In this document: positions 25,526 to 33,502 of the stretch, in pieces
Position numbering within the stretch: the first letter of the stretch is position 1
Layout: each line of letters begins with the position of its first letter
Assembly: GCF_016785085.1 (NCBI RefSeq)
Contig: NZ_JAENHO010000017.1
Location: 62,001 to 126,000 of the forward strand
Direction of reading: 5' to 3'
Source: Paractinoplanes lichenicola
GTDB taxonomy: Bacteria; Actinomycetota; Actinomycetes; Mycobacteriales; Micromonosporaceae
DNA: 64,000 bases
The notes under the pieces: generated by a model
Databases searched by the model: none
The model's input: the letters and a program-made list of their open reading frames with translations, nothing else
Told to the model about the DNA's origin: nothing
Program-made: the position numbers and the translations under genes

Positions 25526-26457
25526 GCGGCACCGCCGAGGCCGTCGTCGACCGGGGTGTCCTCGGGTTTCAACGTCATTCCGGAGGCGGCGGCCTGCTGG
25601 TCGAGCAGGATCGCGAAGTCCTCGGTGACCCGCCCGCTCGACACGGTCTGCTGCACGAGCTGGGCGGTCAGCGCGGCCAGCGGCATCGGCACGTCGAGCT
25701 CGTGCCCGACGGCCAGCCCGAGGTCGAAATCCTTGCGCAGCAGCAGCGGCGTGAACGTCGGCGTGTAGTCGAGATGCACGAAGGCGGGCGACTTGTAGCG
25801 GGTGAACACCGAGCCCATCACGCTGTCGTTGAGGAACTCGAGGAACGCCGCGCGGGAGACGCCGCCCTTCTCGGCCAGCACGGTGATCTCGGCCAGGCTC
25901 TGGGTGACGACGCCGAGCATCAGGTTGTGGCAGATCTTCACGAGGCGGGCCACGTCGCCCTCCCCCACGTACGTCACCGATCGCCCGATGTTGTTCAGCA
26001 GGTGCCGCACCCGATCGAACACGTCGCGCGGCCCGGACACGGCGATCGACAACTTGCCCGCCGCCGCCACCTTGCCGTTGCCGCTGACCGGGGCGGCCAG
26101 GAAGGCCACCCCGCGCAGCAGACACTCGGCGCGCACAAACTCGGACGACTCGGTGGACACAGTCGAGCAGTCGACGAGCACGTCGGGCACGTCCGCGGGG
26201 TCCGCGAGCAGGCCGCCCTCGCCCAGAAGCACTTCCTCCAGATCGGCCGTCGTCGAGACCATCGTGAACACGACGTCCTTCGAGCGCAGGTCGGCGATCT
26301 CGTCGGCGACGGAGCAACCGGCGGCCGTCGTCGCCTCGGCCTTGGCGCGGGTCCGGTTCCACACGGCGGGCGGATGTCCCGCGCGGGCCAGCCGAGTCGC
26401 CATCGCGGCGCCCATCCGCCCCGCGCCGATCCAGCCGACGGTGAGGTTGTCAGGCAT
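25522..26457 (-). CDS. NAD(P)-dependent oxidoreductase, 3-hydroxyisobutyrate dehydrogenase family
   Basis: 311 residues. The Rossmann motif VGWIGAGRMGAAMATRLARAGH is at the N-terminus with WNRT following, which suggests NADP. A VDCSTVSTE motif near residue 95 and the substrate loop FLAAPVSGNGKVAAAGKL follow. The catalytic-lysine segment VKICHNLMLG near 170 is kept. This is the beta-hydroxyacid dehydrogenase family, which includes 3-hydroxyisobutyrate, tartronate semialdehyde and imine reductases. It overlaps the LivF gene upstream by eight bases and the M24 gene downstream by four. It is likely to interconvert an intermediate of the compound brought in by the ABC system. Confidence 0.9.
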   Translation of the reverse strand: MPDNLTVGWIGAGRMGAAMATRLARAGHPPAVWNRTRAKAEATTAAGCSVADEIADLRSKDVVFTMVSTTADLEEVLLGEGGLLADPADVPDVLVDCSTVSTESSEFVRAECLLRGVAFLAAPVSGNGKVAAAGKLSIAVSGPRDVFDRVRHLLNNIGRSVTYVGEGDVARLVKICHNLMLGVVTQSLAEITVLAEKGGVSRAAFLEFLNDSVMGSVFTRYKSPAFVHLDYTPTFTPLLLRKDFDLGLAVGHELDVPMPLAALTAQLVQQTVSSGRVTEDFAILLDQQAAASGMTLKPEDTPVDDGLGGAA

Positions 26458-27340
26458 TGCTTACTCCTTTTGCGGTGGGCGAAGCGGAGGCCGAGCCGGG
26501 GGTGGCGGGGGTGGCGGGGGTGGCGGGGGCCGAGCCGGGGCCGGCGGGAGCAGAAGCAGGCGTGCCGGGGGCCGAAGCGGGCCCGGCGGAAACTGAAGCG
26601 GGGCCGGCGGGAGCAGGCGTGGCGGGGGCTGAGCCACCGAGATAGAGGGACGCCATCTCCGGGTGGTCGCGGACCTCGGCGGCGGTGCCGGTGAGGCGCA
26701 CCTTGCCGCCCTCCATCACCACCCCGTGGGTGGCCAGGCCGAGCCCGAGCCGCACGTTCTGCTCGACCAGCAGGACTGTCGTGCCGCCGTCGTTCAGTGA
26801 TTTGATCAGCGTGGCCACCCCGGCCAGGCTGCGGGGGTCGAGCCCCAGCGACGGCTCGTCGAGCAGCAGCAGCTTGGGGTCGAGCATCAGGCAGCGCGCG
26901 ATTTCGACCATCCGGCGCTGCCCGCCCGACAGGTTGCCCGCGTGGTCACTTGCGCGTTCGGACACGATCGGGATGCGTTCGAGCACTGCCGCGTAGCGAG
27001 CGGCGAGCAGTTTGCGGTCACGCCGGATCAGGTAGCCGCCGAGCATCACGTTGTCGCGCACCGACATGCCGGGGAACAGCGCCTGCGACTGCGGCACCTG
27101 AGTGATCCCATGGGCCAGGATGCGGTCGGGCGCCAGGGAGGTCAGGGGCACATCCCCCATGGAGATCGACCCCGTACGGCAGCGCAGCAGCCCACTGATC
27201 ACCTTGAGCACCGTGGACTTGCCGGCCCCGTTCGGCCCGACGATGCACGTTACTGTTCGTTCCGCGCAATGCAGGTCGACTCCCTGCAGCACGTTCCCGC
27301 CGTTGCCGTAGCCGGCCGTGACGTCATTGAGCGTGAGCAT
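26450..27340 (-). CDS. Branched-chain-type ABC transporter ATPase (LivF-like) with Ala/Pro-rich tail
   Basis: 296 residues. Residues 1-235 are a standard LivF ATPase: Walker A GPNGAGKST, Q-loop PQSQALFPGMSV, signature LSGGQRR, Walker B LLLLDEPSLGLD, H-loop-region LLVEQNV. Residues ~236-296 are an added tail built of APATPA/GPASAP-like repeats, absent from normal LivF (about 235 residues). The DNA for this tail contains a GGGGGTGGC array. It energises import together with the fused LivM-LivG protein, LivH and the binding protein encoded upstream. The start overlaps the LivM-LivG gene by 17 bases. Confidence 0.9.
   Translation of the reverse strand: MLTLNDVTAGYGNGGNVLQGVDLHCAERTVTCIVGPNGAGKSTVLKVISGLLRCRTGSISMGDVPLTSLAPDRILAHGITQVPQSQALFPGMSVRDNVMLGGYLIRRDRKLLAARYAAVLERIPIVSERASDHAGNLSGGQRRMVEIARCLMLDPKLLLLDEPSLGLDPRSLAGVATLIKSLNDGGTTVLLVEQNVRLGLGLATHGVVMEGGKVRLTGTAAEVRDHPEMASLYLGGSAPATPAPAGPASVSAGPASAPGTPASAPAGPGSAPATPATPATPGSASASPTAKGVSNA
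26498..26529 (+). repeat. Four-run G-quadruplex motif inside the LivF tail
   Basis: On the + strand four G5 runs are separated by three identical TGGC loops (a 9-bp repeat, 3.5 copies). This meets the strict G-quadruplex pattern. The G-rich strand is the template for the minus-strand operon, so a folded structure could slow transcription between the transporter genes and the two enzyme genes downstream. Confidence 0.75.
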
Positions 27341-29246
27341 CCTGCGGCCTCCAGTCGTCGCCGAGGTACGCGTCGAGCACCACGGGGTCCTCACGGATCA
27401 GGGCCGGCGGCCCCGACGCGATGCACGTTCCGCGCGCAAAAACGTGCACCGGATCGCACAGGTCGAGCACGAGCGGAATGTTGTGCTCGACGACCAGGAA
27501 CGTCACCCCGGCCTGGTTGAGCTCGCGGATCACCCCGGTCAGCCGCCCGAGCAGCGACGGGTTGACCCCGCCGGCGGGCTCGTCGAGCAGGATCAGCTCG
27601 GGCGAGAGCATGAGCACTTGCGCAAGTTCGACCAACTTCTGTTGCCCGTACGAGAGATCGCCCGCCCGCTGGTCGGCGAAGCGCGCCAGCCCGACGATGC
27701 CGAGCAGGTCACGGGCCCGGGCCGCCTCGGCGCCGCTGACCGCGTCGGCGAACATGGTGCGCAACCGTCCGTCGGGCAGCGGCGCCACCACGTTCTGCAG
27801 CACGGTCATGTCCTTGAACAGCCGGGTCACCTGGAACGTGCGGCCCAGCCCGAGATGCCCGCGCGTCCAGGGCGCCAGCTTGTCGATCCGCTTGCCGTTG
27901 AACGTGATCGTGCCCGAGTCGAGCGGCATGTTCCCGGTGATCAGGTTGAACAGGGTCGTCTTGCCCGAGCCGTTGGGCCCGATCAACGCCGTGATCGATC
28001 CGCGCTCGACAGTCAGGTCGGCGTTGTCCACGGCCACCAGCCCGCCGAAGCGCTTGGTCACCCCACGCACCTCGAGAAGAGGCGCCGACGAAGACAACGG
28101 TCCAGCCGAGGAAAGCGGCGCCGACGAAGACAGCGGCCCAGCCGAAGAAAGCGACCCAGCCGAAGAAAGCGACCCAGCCGAAGAAAGCGACCCAGCCGAA
28201 GAAAGCGACCCAGCCGGCCCAGACGACGCGGACGGCAGCCGATCACGAACGATCGCCACCGGCTGGTGCGACAGCGCCCCCGTCTGGTCGGTGTATTCGG
28301 TCTCGACGGGATGCCGCTTGCGCCAGGCCGCCTGCACAGTCGGCAGCAACCCGGCCGGCAGGAACAACACGACCGCCACCAGGATCAGCCCCAGGATCAG
28401 CACGCGGGACTGGGTGCTGCCGCCGTAGACGGTCGCGGCCTCGTTGATCAGCGAGACGATGAACGCGCCGATCACCGGCCCGTACAGCGAGCCACGCCCG
28501 CCGAGCAGCGCGGACAGCACGATCAGGACGCTGCCCAGGATGGCGAACGCGCCGACCGGGTTGAGGAACGTCTGGTAGTACGCGTAGACCCCGCCCGCCA
28601 CGCCGATGAAGAAGCTGCTGGCCCCGTACGCGAGGATCTTGAACACGGTCGTGTTGACGCCGATCGCCGCCGCCTTGCCCTCGTCCTCGCGAATCGCGAT
28701 CAGCCCGGTGCCGAACTTGGTGCGGGCGATCCACGCGCTGAACAGCACGGTCAGCACGAGCAGCAGCAGGAACGCGTAGTAGAACGGGATGTTCTGGAAG
28801 TCGGAGCTCCAGAACGGCAGCTCGAGCGTGATGCCGTCGGAGCCGTTGGTCAGCCCGTCCCAGTTGGTGGCGACGATCTGGGCCGAGAGCAGCAGTGCGA
28901 TGGTGATGATGACAAAGGCATGCCCCCGCGTACGCAACACGACCGACCCGAACACGATGGCGATCACCACCGCGGTCACTCCGCCGAGGGGCGCCATCCA
29001 GAGCGGGTTCACTCCCGTGTGCAGGGCGATGATGGCCGCTGTGTACGACCCCAGGCCGAGGAACATGCTGTGCCCGAGGGAGATGTACCCGGCGTACCCG
29101 GAGATGATGTTCCAACTGGTGGCCTGGATGGCGAGCAGGAACGCGATCAGCATGACGCCCTGCGGGTAGGGCTGCCACGGATTGATCACCGGATAGAGGA
29201 TCAGCGCGAGCAGGCCGATGCCCGCGATCAGATGAGAACGTCTCAT
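27324..29246 (-). CDS. Fused branched-chain-type ABC permease and ATPase (LivM-LivG)
   Basis: 640 residues in one frame. Residues 1-~300 are a LivM permease with about nine membrane helices and the family block GHSMFLGLGSYTAA, then RDEDEGKAAAIG-like IREDEGKAAAIGVN and YYQTFLNPVGAF. Residues ~305-388 are a linker, its second half made of SSAGSL/SSAGPL repeats. Residues ~390-640 are a LivG ATPase: Walker A GPNGSGKTTLF, GRTFQVTRLF, signature LSYGQQK, Walker B LILLDEPAGGVNP, VVEHN. In most bacteria these are two genes. ATGA overlap with LivH upstream and a 17-base overlap with LivF downstream show a tightly packed transport operon. Confidence 0.92.
   Translation of the reverse strand: MRRSHLIAGIGLLALILYPVINPWQPYPQGVMLIAFLLAIQATSWNIISGYAGYISLGHSMFLGLGSYTAAIIALHTGVNPLWMAPLGGVTAVVIAIVFGSVVLRTRGHAFVIITIALLLSAQIVATNWDGLTNGSDGITLELPFWSSDFQNIPFYYAFLLLLVLTVLFSAWIARTKFGTGLIAIREDEGKAAAIGVNTTVFKILAYGASSFFIGVAGGVYAYYQTFLNPVGAFAILGSVLIVLSALLGGRGSLYGPVIGAFIVSLINEAATVYGGSTQSRVLILGLILVAVVLFLPAGLLPTVQAAWRKRHPVETEYTDQTGALSHQPVAIVRDRLPSASSGPAGSLSSAGSLSSAGSLSSAGSLSSAGPLSSSAPLSSAGPLSSSAPLLEVRGVTKRFGGLVAVDNADLTVERGSITALIGPNGSGKTTLFNLITGNMPLDSGTITFNGKRIDKLAPWTRGHLGLGRTFQVTRLFKDMTVLQNVVAPLPDGRLRTMFADAVSGAEAARARDLLGIVGLARFADQRAGDLSYGQQKLVELAQVLMLSPELILLDEPAGGVNPSLLGRLTGVIRELNQAGVTFLVVEHNIPLVLDLCDPVHVFARGTCIASGPPALIREDPVVLDAYLGDDWRPQDAHAQ
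28078..28220 (-). repeat. 18-bp tandem repeat encoding the LivM-LivG linker
   Basis: About eight 18-bp units (GCCGAAGAAAGCGACCCA on the + strand) encode a six-residue SSAGSL repeat. Four copies at 28141-28212 are identical; the outer ones vary to SSAGPL or SSSAPL. The length is a multiple of three, so copy-number changes would keep the fusion in frame. Confidence 0.9.
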
Positions 29247-30121
29247 GCCGCGTCCTCCCTGAGCCGGGCGCCGAACAACCCCTGCGGACGAACGAGCAGG
29301 ACGGCCATGATCACGAGGTAGAAGACCAGCGTCGACCACTGCAACGACCCGTACGTGGCCGTCAAGGTCTCGGCCAGACCGAGGATCAGCGCACCGGCGA
29401 GCGCGCCCGGCAGGCTGCCCATGCCGCCCAGCACGACGATGCCGAGCAGCCGCGAGATCCAGTCGTAGTGCGAGGCCGGGAAGAACGGGTAGAGCACCGA
29501 CAGGATCGACCCGCCCACCCCGGCGCTGGCGCTGCCGAGCGCGAACGCCAGGGCGGCGGTGGCCGTCGCGCCGATGCCGACCAGCGCCGCGGCCGACGGG
29601 TTCTGCGAGGTGGCGCGGATGGCCCGGCCCGCCCAGGTGCGGGTGAGCACCAGATACAGCCCGCCCAGCACGACGACCGCGGCCAGGAACCCGTACACCT
29701 GGGCTTTGGGCAGCAGGATGTCGCCGATCCGGAAGCTCTGCTCGAAGTAGGCCGGGGTGGCCGACCGGAACCGGTTGCCGGTCACGATGTTCAGCACGCC
29801 CTCGATGACCAGCGCGATGCCGAACGTGAGCAGCACCGACATCGAGGCGGCCTGCCCCCGGATCCGGACGACCACGTAGCGGTAGAGCACCCACCCGGCG
29901 CCGAACATCAGCGGGGCGGTGATCACCGAGGCCAGGATCGGGTCGAGCCCGGTCGCCCGCCACAGCCACCACGTGAACGTCGCGACCAGGATGAGGAAGG
30001 CTCCCTGCGCGATGTTGACGATCCGCAGCACCCCGAAGATGAGCGTCAGGCCGCCGGCCATCAGCGCGTAGATGCCGCCGATCAGCACACCGAGCGCGAG
30101 CGCCTGGACGAACTGGGCCAT
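29243..30121 (-). CDS. Branched-chain-type ABC transporter permease (LivH-like)
   Basis: 292 residues with about eight membrane helices. Family landmarks: GGIYALMAGGLTLIFGVLRIVNIAQGAF at the N-terminus, FGIALVIEGVLN, RAIRATSQNPSAAALVGI in the cytosolic coupling loop, and GGMGSLPGALAGALILGLAE near the end. It forms the second half of the membrane channel with the LivM portion of the fused protein. It starts seven bases after the binding-protein stop and overlaps the fusion gene by four bases. Confidence 0.93.
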   Translation of the reverse strand: MAQFVQALALGVLIGGIYALMAGGLTLIFGVLRIVNIAQGAFLILVATFTWWLWRATGLDPILASVITAPLMFGAGWVLYRYVVVRIRGQAASMSVLLTFGIALVIEGVLNIVTGNRFRSATPAYFEQSFRIGDILLPKAQVYGFLAAVVVLGGLYLVLTRTWAGRAIRATSQNPSAAALVGIGATATAALAFALGSASAGVGGSILSVLYPFFPASHYDWISRLLGIVVLGGMGSLPGALAGALILGLAETLTATYGSLQWSTLVFYLVIMAVLLVRPQGLFGARLREDAA

Positions 30122-30128
30122 GAGCCGC

Positions 30129-31379
30129 TCACTTCCAGTCGGGCTTGGGGTGTACGACCTTCTGCACGGTGGCCGCCTCGGCCGGCGCGACGACCTGCGC
30201 CTTGCCGTCCTGCCACTGGCCGAGCAGGAACTTGCCCTTGGGTTCGCCGGTGGCCTCCCAGCTGAGCGGGCCCAGGATCGTGGTCACCTCGTTGGCGTGC
30301 AGCCAGTCGCGGATCTTGTCCTGGTCGACGGCCCCGACCGCGGTCACGCCGGCCGCCAGCACCTCCGCCGCCGCGTACGCGTCCGCCGCGTCCTCGGCCG
30401 GGTCGGCGTTCTCGAACTTCGCCTTGTAGCCCGCGACGAAATCGGAGTTCTTGGGCGTCTTGGCGTCCTGATGCCAGCTCACCGTGTAGAACACGCCCTC
30501 GGTGCTGCCCACGCCGACACCCGAGCTGTACTGCCCGGCGTTGCTGGGCGCGGACGTCTGGAACATGATCTTCGGGCTGTACTGGAGCTGCTTGAGCGAG
30601 CGGACCAGGCCGACCCCGTCCTCGAAGACCGCGCCCTGGGCGACCAGGTCGGGCTTCTTGGCCGCCAGCTGCTGGGCCACCGGCTGGAAGTTCGTGGTGT
30701 CGGCGGGATAGGTCTGGGTGTAGACGGTCTGCACGCCGAGCGCCTCGAGCTGGTCCTTCATGCTCTCGATGACCGGCGCCGCGAACGGGTCGTCCTGGAT
30801 CGGGTAGGCGGCCGTCTTGGGCCGCTGGTCCGCGGGCAGCGACTTGATCCAGTCGACGAAGACGTCGGCCTGGTGCGGCGCGGTGGCCGGCTGCGCGAAG
30901 AACAGGTATTTGAAGCCGCGGGTGAACATGTTCGGGGCGCCACCGGCGGGCTCGACGAACACCATGCCGTTCTTCTCGGCGACGGCCGAGGCGGCGTAGT
31001 TGAGCAGCGACGAGAACGTGCCGAGCAGCAGGTCCACCTTGTCCTGCGTGATCAGCTTGGTGTAGTCGCTGACCACCGTGTCCTGGTTGCTGGCGTCGTC
31101 CACGATCTTGAGCTGCACCTGGCGGCCGAGCAGGCCGCCGGACTTGTTGATCTGCTCGGCCCACACCTCGTAGCCGCGCTTGGCCTCGGTGCCGGGCTGG
31201 GAGAAGTCGCCGGTCAACGGCAGCGAGACGCCGATGACCAGGGGCTGGTCGGTTTCGGAGGCGGCCTTCTCGGAAGGCCGGGAACCGCACGCGCCGAGGC
31301 CGAGGGCGAGCGAGGCGGCGAGCGAGGCGGCGAGCGAGGCGGCAAGGACGGAACGTCGGGAGACTGACTTATCGATCAT
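30129..31379 (-). CDS. Branched-chain-type ABC substrate-binding lipoprotein (LivK-like)
   Basis: 416 residues from the ATG at 31379, with GGAGGG upstream. A lipoprotein signal peptide ends in the lipobox LGAC near residue 31, so the mature protein is anchored outside the membrane. The signal region contains three AASL repeats. The mature part is a type I periplasmic-binding fold: VIGVSLPLTGDFSQPG, AEQINKSGGLLGRQVQL, SDYTKLITQDKVDLLLG. Such proteins bind amino acids, amides, urea or aromatic acids. It is the first gene of the importer operon that also carries the hydroxyacid-dehydrogenase-like and M24 genes. Confidence 0.93.
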   Translation of the reverse strand: MIDKSVSRRSVLAASLAASLAASLALGLGACGSRPSEKAASETDQPLVIGVSLPLTGDFSQPGTEAKRGYEVWAEQINKSGGLLGRQVQLKIVDDASNQDTVVSDYTKLITQDKVDLLLGTFSSLLNYAASAVAEKNGMVFVEPAGGAPNMFTRGFKYLFFAQPATAPHQADVFVDWIKSLPADQRPKTAAYPIQDDPFAAPVIESMKDQLEALGVQTVYTQTYPADTTNFQPVAQQLAAKKPDLVAQGAVFEDGVGLVRSLKQLQYSPKIMFQTSAPSNAGQYSSGVGVGSTEGVFYTVSWHQDAKTPKNSDFVAGYKAKFENADPAEDAADAYAAAEVLAAGVTAVGAVDQDKIRDWLHANEVTTILGPLSWEATGEPKGKFLLGQWQDGKAQVVAPAEAATVQKVVHPKPDWK

Positions 31380-31409
31380 CGGGGCCCTCCAGAAGGGGGT
31401 GAGCCGGGC

Positions 31410-31458
31410 CGCAATCGTTTGCGATGTGATGATGACCACCGTGTTACACGAGTGTCAA
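31410..31458. promoter_or_regulatory. Divergent promoter with LacI-type operator
   Basis: On the minus strand TTGACA (31458-31453) and, 18 bases on, CATCAT make a plausible promoter for the importer operon. CGCAA-TCGT-TTGCG (31410-31423), a LacI-type inverted repeat, lies just downstream of the -10, where a repressor would block it. An ACAC-GA-GTGT palindrome (31447-31456) overlaps the -35. The LacI gene at 33499 belongs to the divergent operon and is the natural candidate regulator. Confidence 0.5.
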
Positions 31459-31514
31459 TGGTTCTGGTGGATCCGCTCTTGCCGGACTGCAATCGAGTGC
31501 GGTTCACTCGTGCC

Positions 31515-32363
31515 ATGGCGCCGCCACTTCGTCTCGGCTCGTTCACCCCGTCAGTCCTGCTGCGCGTCACCCGCCGCCTCGGCCGCCTCGAGACCGAGGT
31601 CGACGAGACGCTCGTGCCTTCCTCGCCGGCCCAGTTCCGCACGCTGCTCGACGGCGGCTACGACGCCGTGCTGACCAGCCCCGACAACGTCCTGGCGTAC
31701 AGGTTCAGCCCGATCAACCCGCTCGGCGTCAACGCTCCGATCGAGATGCTCGCCGCGATCGACCGCGGGCTCGGGCTGGCCCTCTACGCCCGCGGCGGCT
31801 CGCTACGGGGCGCTCGGTTCGCGGTCGACGTGCCCGGTTCCGGCTTCGCTTTCGTCATGTACGCCCTGGCCGAGTCCCTGGGCCTGGCTCGCGACGAATA
31901 CGAGATCGTCGCGCTCGGGTCCACACCGACCCGGCTGGCCGCCCTGCTCACCGGCGACTGCGACGCGACAATGCTCAATGCCGGCAATGAGCTGCACGCC
32001 GAGGCGGCAGGGTTCGCCAGGGTCGAGACCACGACCGCCGTGTGCGGCCCCTACCTCGGCACGGTCCTGGCCGCGCTGGCCCCGGCCGACGTCGCCTGGC
32101 TGGCCACCGCGCTCACCACGACCGCCGCCGAGATCGTCGCCGGGCAGCACGACGCCCTCGTCGTCGCGGCCGCCACCGAGGCCCTGGGCCTGCCCGAGCC
32201 GCTCGCCGTCCGCTATCTGCACCGGCTGCGCGACCCCGACGAGGGCCTTGTCCCCGACGGCAGGATCGACCGGCCCGCCCTGGAGACGCTGGTCGGGTTG
32301 CGCCGCCGCTTCGGCCCGGCCCTGGAGGGCGACCCGCTCGCCGCCGCGCTGGCGCTCGCGTGA
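31515..32363 (+). CDS. Periplasmic-binding-fold protein without signal peptide (NMT1/SsuA-like)
   Basis: 282 residues from the ATG at 31515; other starts upstream (31458, 31419) are possible. The fold resembles type II binding proteins of the nitrate/taurine/thiamine-precursor group: RLGSFTPSVLLRV at the start, FRTLLDGGYDAVLTSPDNVLAY, and GARFAVDVPGSGFAFVMYALAE in the second lobe. No signal peptide or lipobox is present in any of the possible N-termini, so it should be cytosolic and may be a sensor or enzyme instead of a transport component. Its stop overlaps the MFS gene start (GTGA). Confidence 0.65.
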   Translation: MAPPLRLGSFTPSVLLRVTRRLGRLETEVDETLVPSSPAQFRTLLDGGYDAVLTSPDNVLAYRFSPINPLGVNAPIEMLAAIDRGLGLALYARGGSLRGARFAVDVPGSGFAFVMYALAESLGLARDEYEIVALGSTPTRLAALLTGDCDATMLNAGNELHAEAAGFARVETTTAVCGPYLGTVLAALAPADVAWLATALTTTAAEIVAGQHDALVVAAATEALGLPEPLAVRYLHRLRDPDEGLVPDGRIDRPALETLVGLRRRFGPALEGDPLAAALALA

Positions 32364-33502
32364 CCCGGCCCGTACGGCTGCTGCAGGCCACCACGTTCGT
32401 GAGCACGATGGACCGGTTCGCCATGCCGCCCATGCTGATCGTGATGGCGAGCGCGCTCGGGGTGCCCCTGTCGGCGGTGGTCCAGACGGCCGGGGTCTAC
32501 TTCCTCGCGTACGGGCTCATGCAACCGGTCTGGGGCGTCGTCTCGGACCGGCTGGGCCGCGTCCGCACGCTGCGCCTGACCCTCGTCGCGGCCGGGGTGG
32601 CCGCCGCCGGCTCGGCCGCCGTGACCACCGTCGGGCAGCTCGGCGTGGCCCGGGCCCTGACCGGGGCGGCGTTCAGCGCGGCCGTCCCGGCCAGCCTCAT
32701 CTACGTGGGCGACACCGTGCCCGGCCCCCGGCGGCAGACCGAGATCACCAACCTGATGGTCGGGGTCGCGCTGGGCACGGCCCTCGCCTCGGCCGGGGCC
32801 GGGGTGCTGGCGGCCTTCGCCGGGTGGCGCGCGGCGTTCCTGGTCTCGGCGGCCTGCGCGCTCACGCTGGCCTTCCTGCTGCGGCGCCTGCCCGAACCCG
32901 TGCTCGACCGGCCCGCCGAGGGTCCCCTGGCCCAGTTCGGCCGGCTCTTCCGGTCGCGGTGGGCGCTGCTGGTGCTGCTGATCGCGTTCATCGAGGGCGG
33001 GATCCTGCTCGGCGCGCTCACGTTGCTGCCGCCCGCGGTCGAGTCCACCGGCGTCAGCGCGGCCCTGGCCGGGGCGGTCACCGCGATCTACGGCGTGGCC
33101 GTGCTCGTCTTCGCGCGGCTGGTCGGGTCGCTCTCGCGGCGCTGGCCGGCCTGGCGGCTGATCGGCATCGGGGCGACCTCGGCCGTGCTCGCCTGCTCGG
33201 CGGCGGCCCTGTCGCGGCAGGTGTGGGCGGCGGCCGCCGTCGCGGTGCTGATCGGGCTGGCCTGGGCGGCCATGCACTCGTCGCTGCAGACGTGGGCCAC
33301 CCAGGTGCTGCCGGCGGCCCGGGCCACGGTCGTGTCCGGCTTCGCGGGCTCGTTGTTCGCGGGCAGCGCGGTCTCGGCGGCGCTGATCGCGGGGCCGGCC
33401 GAGGCCGGGCACTACGGGGTGGCGTACGGGTGCCTGGGTCTGGCCATGATCCCGCTCGGGCTGCTCGCCACCGTGGCCAGGGCACGATGGAGGCCGGCGT
33501 GA
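32360..33502 (+). CDS. Major facilitator superfamily transporter
   Basis: 380 residues from the GTG at 32360, with twelve hydrophobic segments. The loop between helices 2 and 3 carries the MFS motif as GVVSDRLGRVRTLRLTL, and a second copy-like loop (GSLSRRWPAWRL) follows helix 8. Short termini and no extra domains are typical of drug or metabolite efflux/uptake carriers. It lies between a cytosolic binding-fold protein and a LacI regulator, with 4-base overlaps on both sides. It probably moves the same kind of compound that the divergent ABC system imports. Confidence 0.9.
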   Translation: MTRPVRLLQATTFVSTMDRFAMPPMLIVMASALGVPLSAVVQTAGVYFLAYGLMQPVWGVVSDRLGRVRTLRLTLVAAGVAAAGSAAVTTVGQLGVARALTGAAFSAAVPASLIYVGDTVPGPRRQTEITNLMVGVALGTALASAGAGVLAAFAGWRAAFLVSAACALTLAFLLRRLPEPVLDRPAEGPLAQFGRLFRSRWALLVLLIAFIEGGILLGALTLLPPAVESTGVSAALAGAVTAIYGVAVLVFARLVGSLSRRWPAWRLIGIGATSAVLACSAAALSRQVWAAAAVAVLIGLAWAAMHSSLQTWATQVLPAARATVVSGFAGSLFAGSAVSAALIAGPAEAGHYGVAYGCLGLAMIPLGLLATVARARWRPA

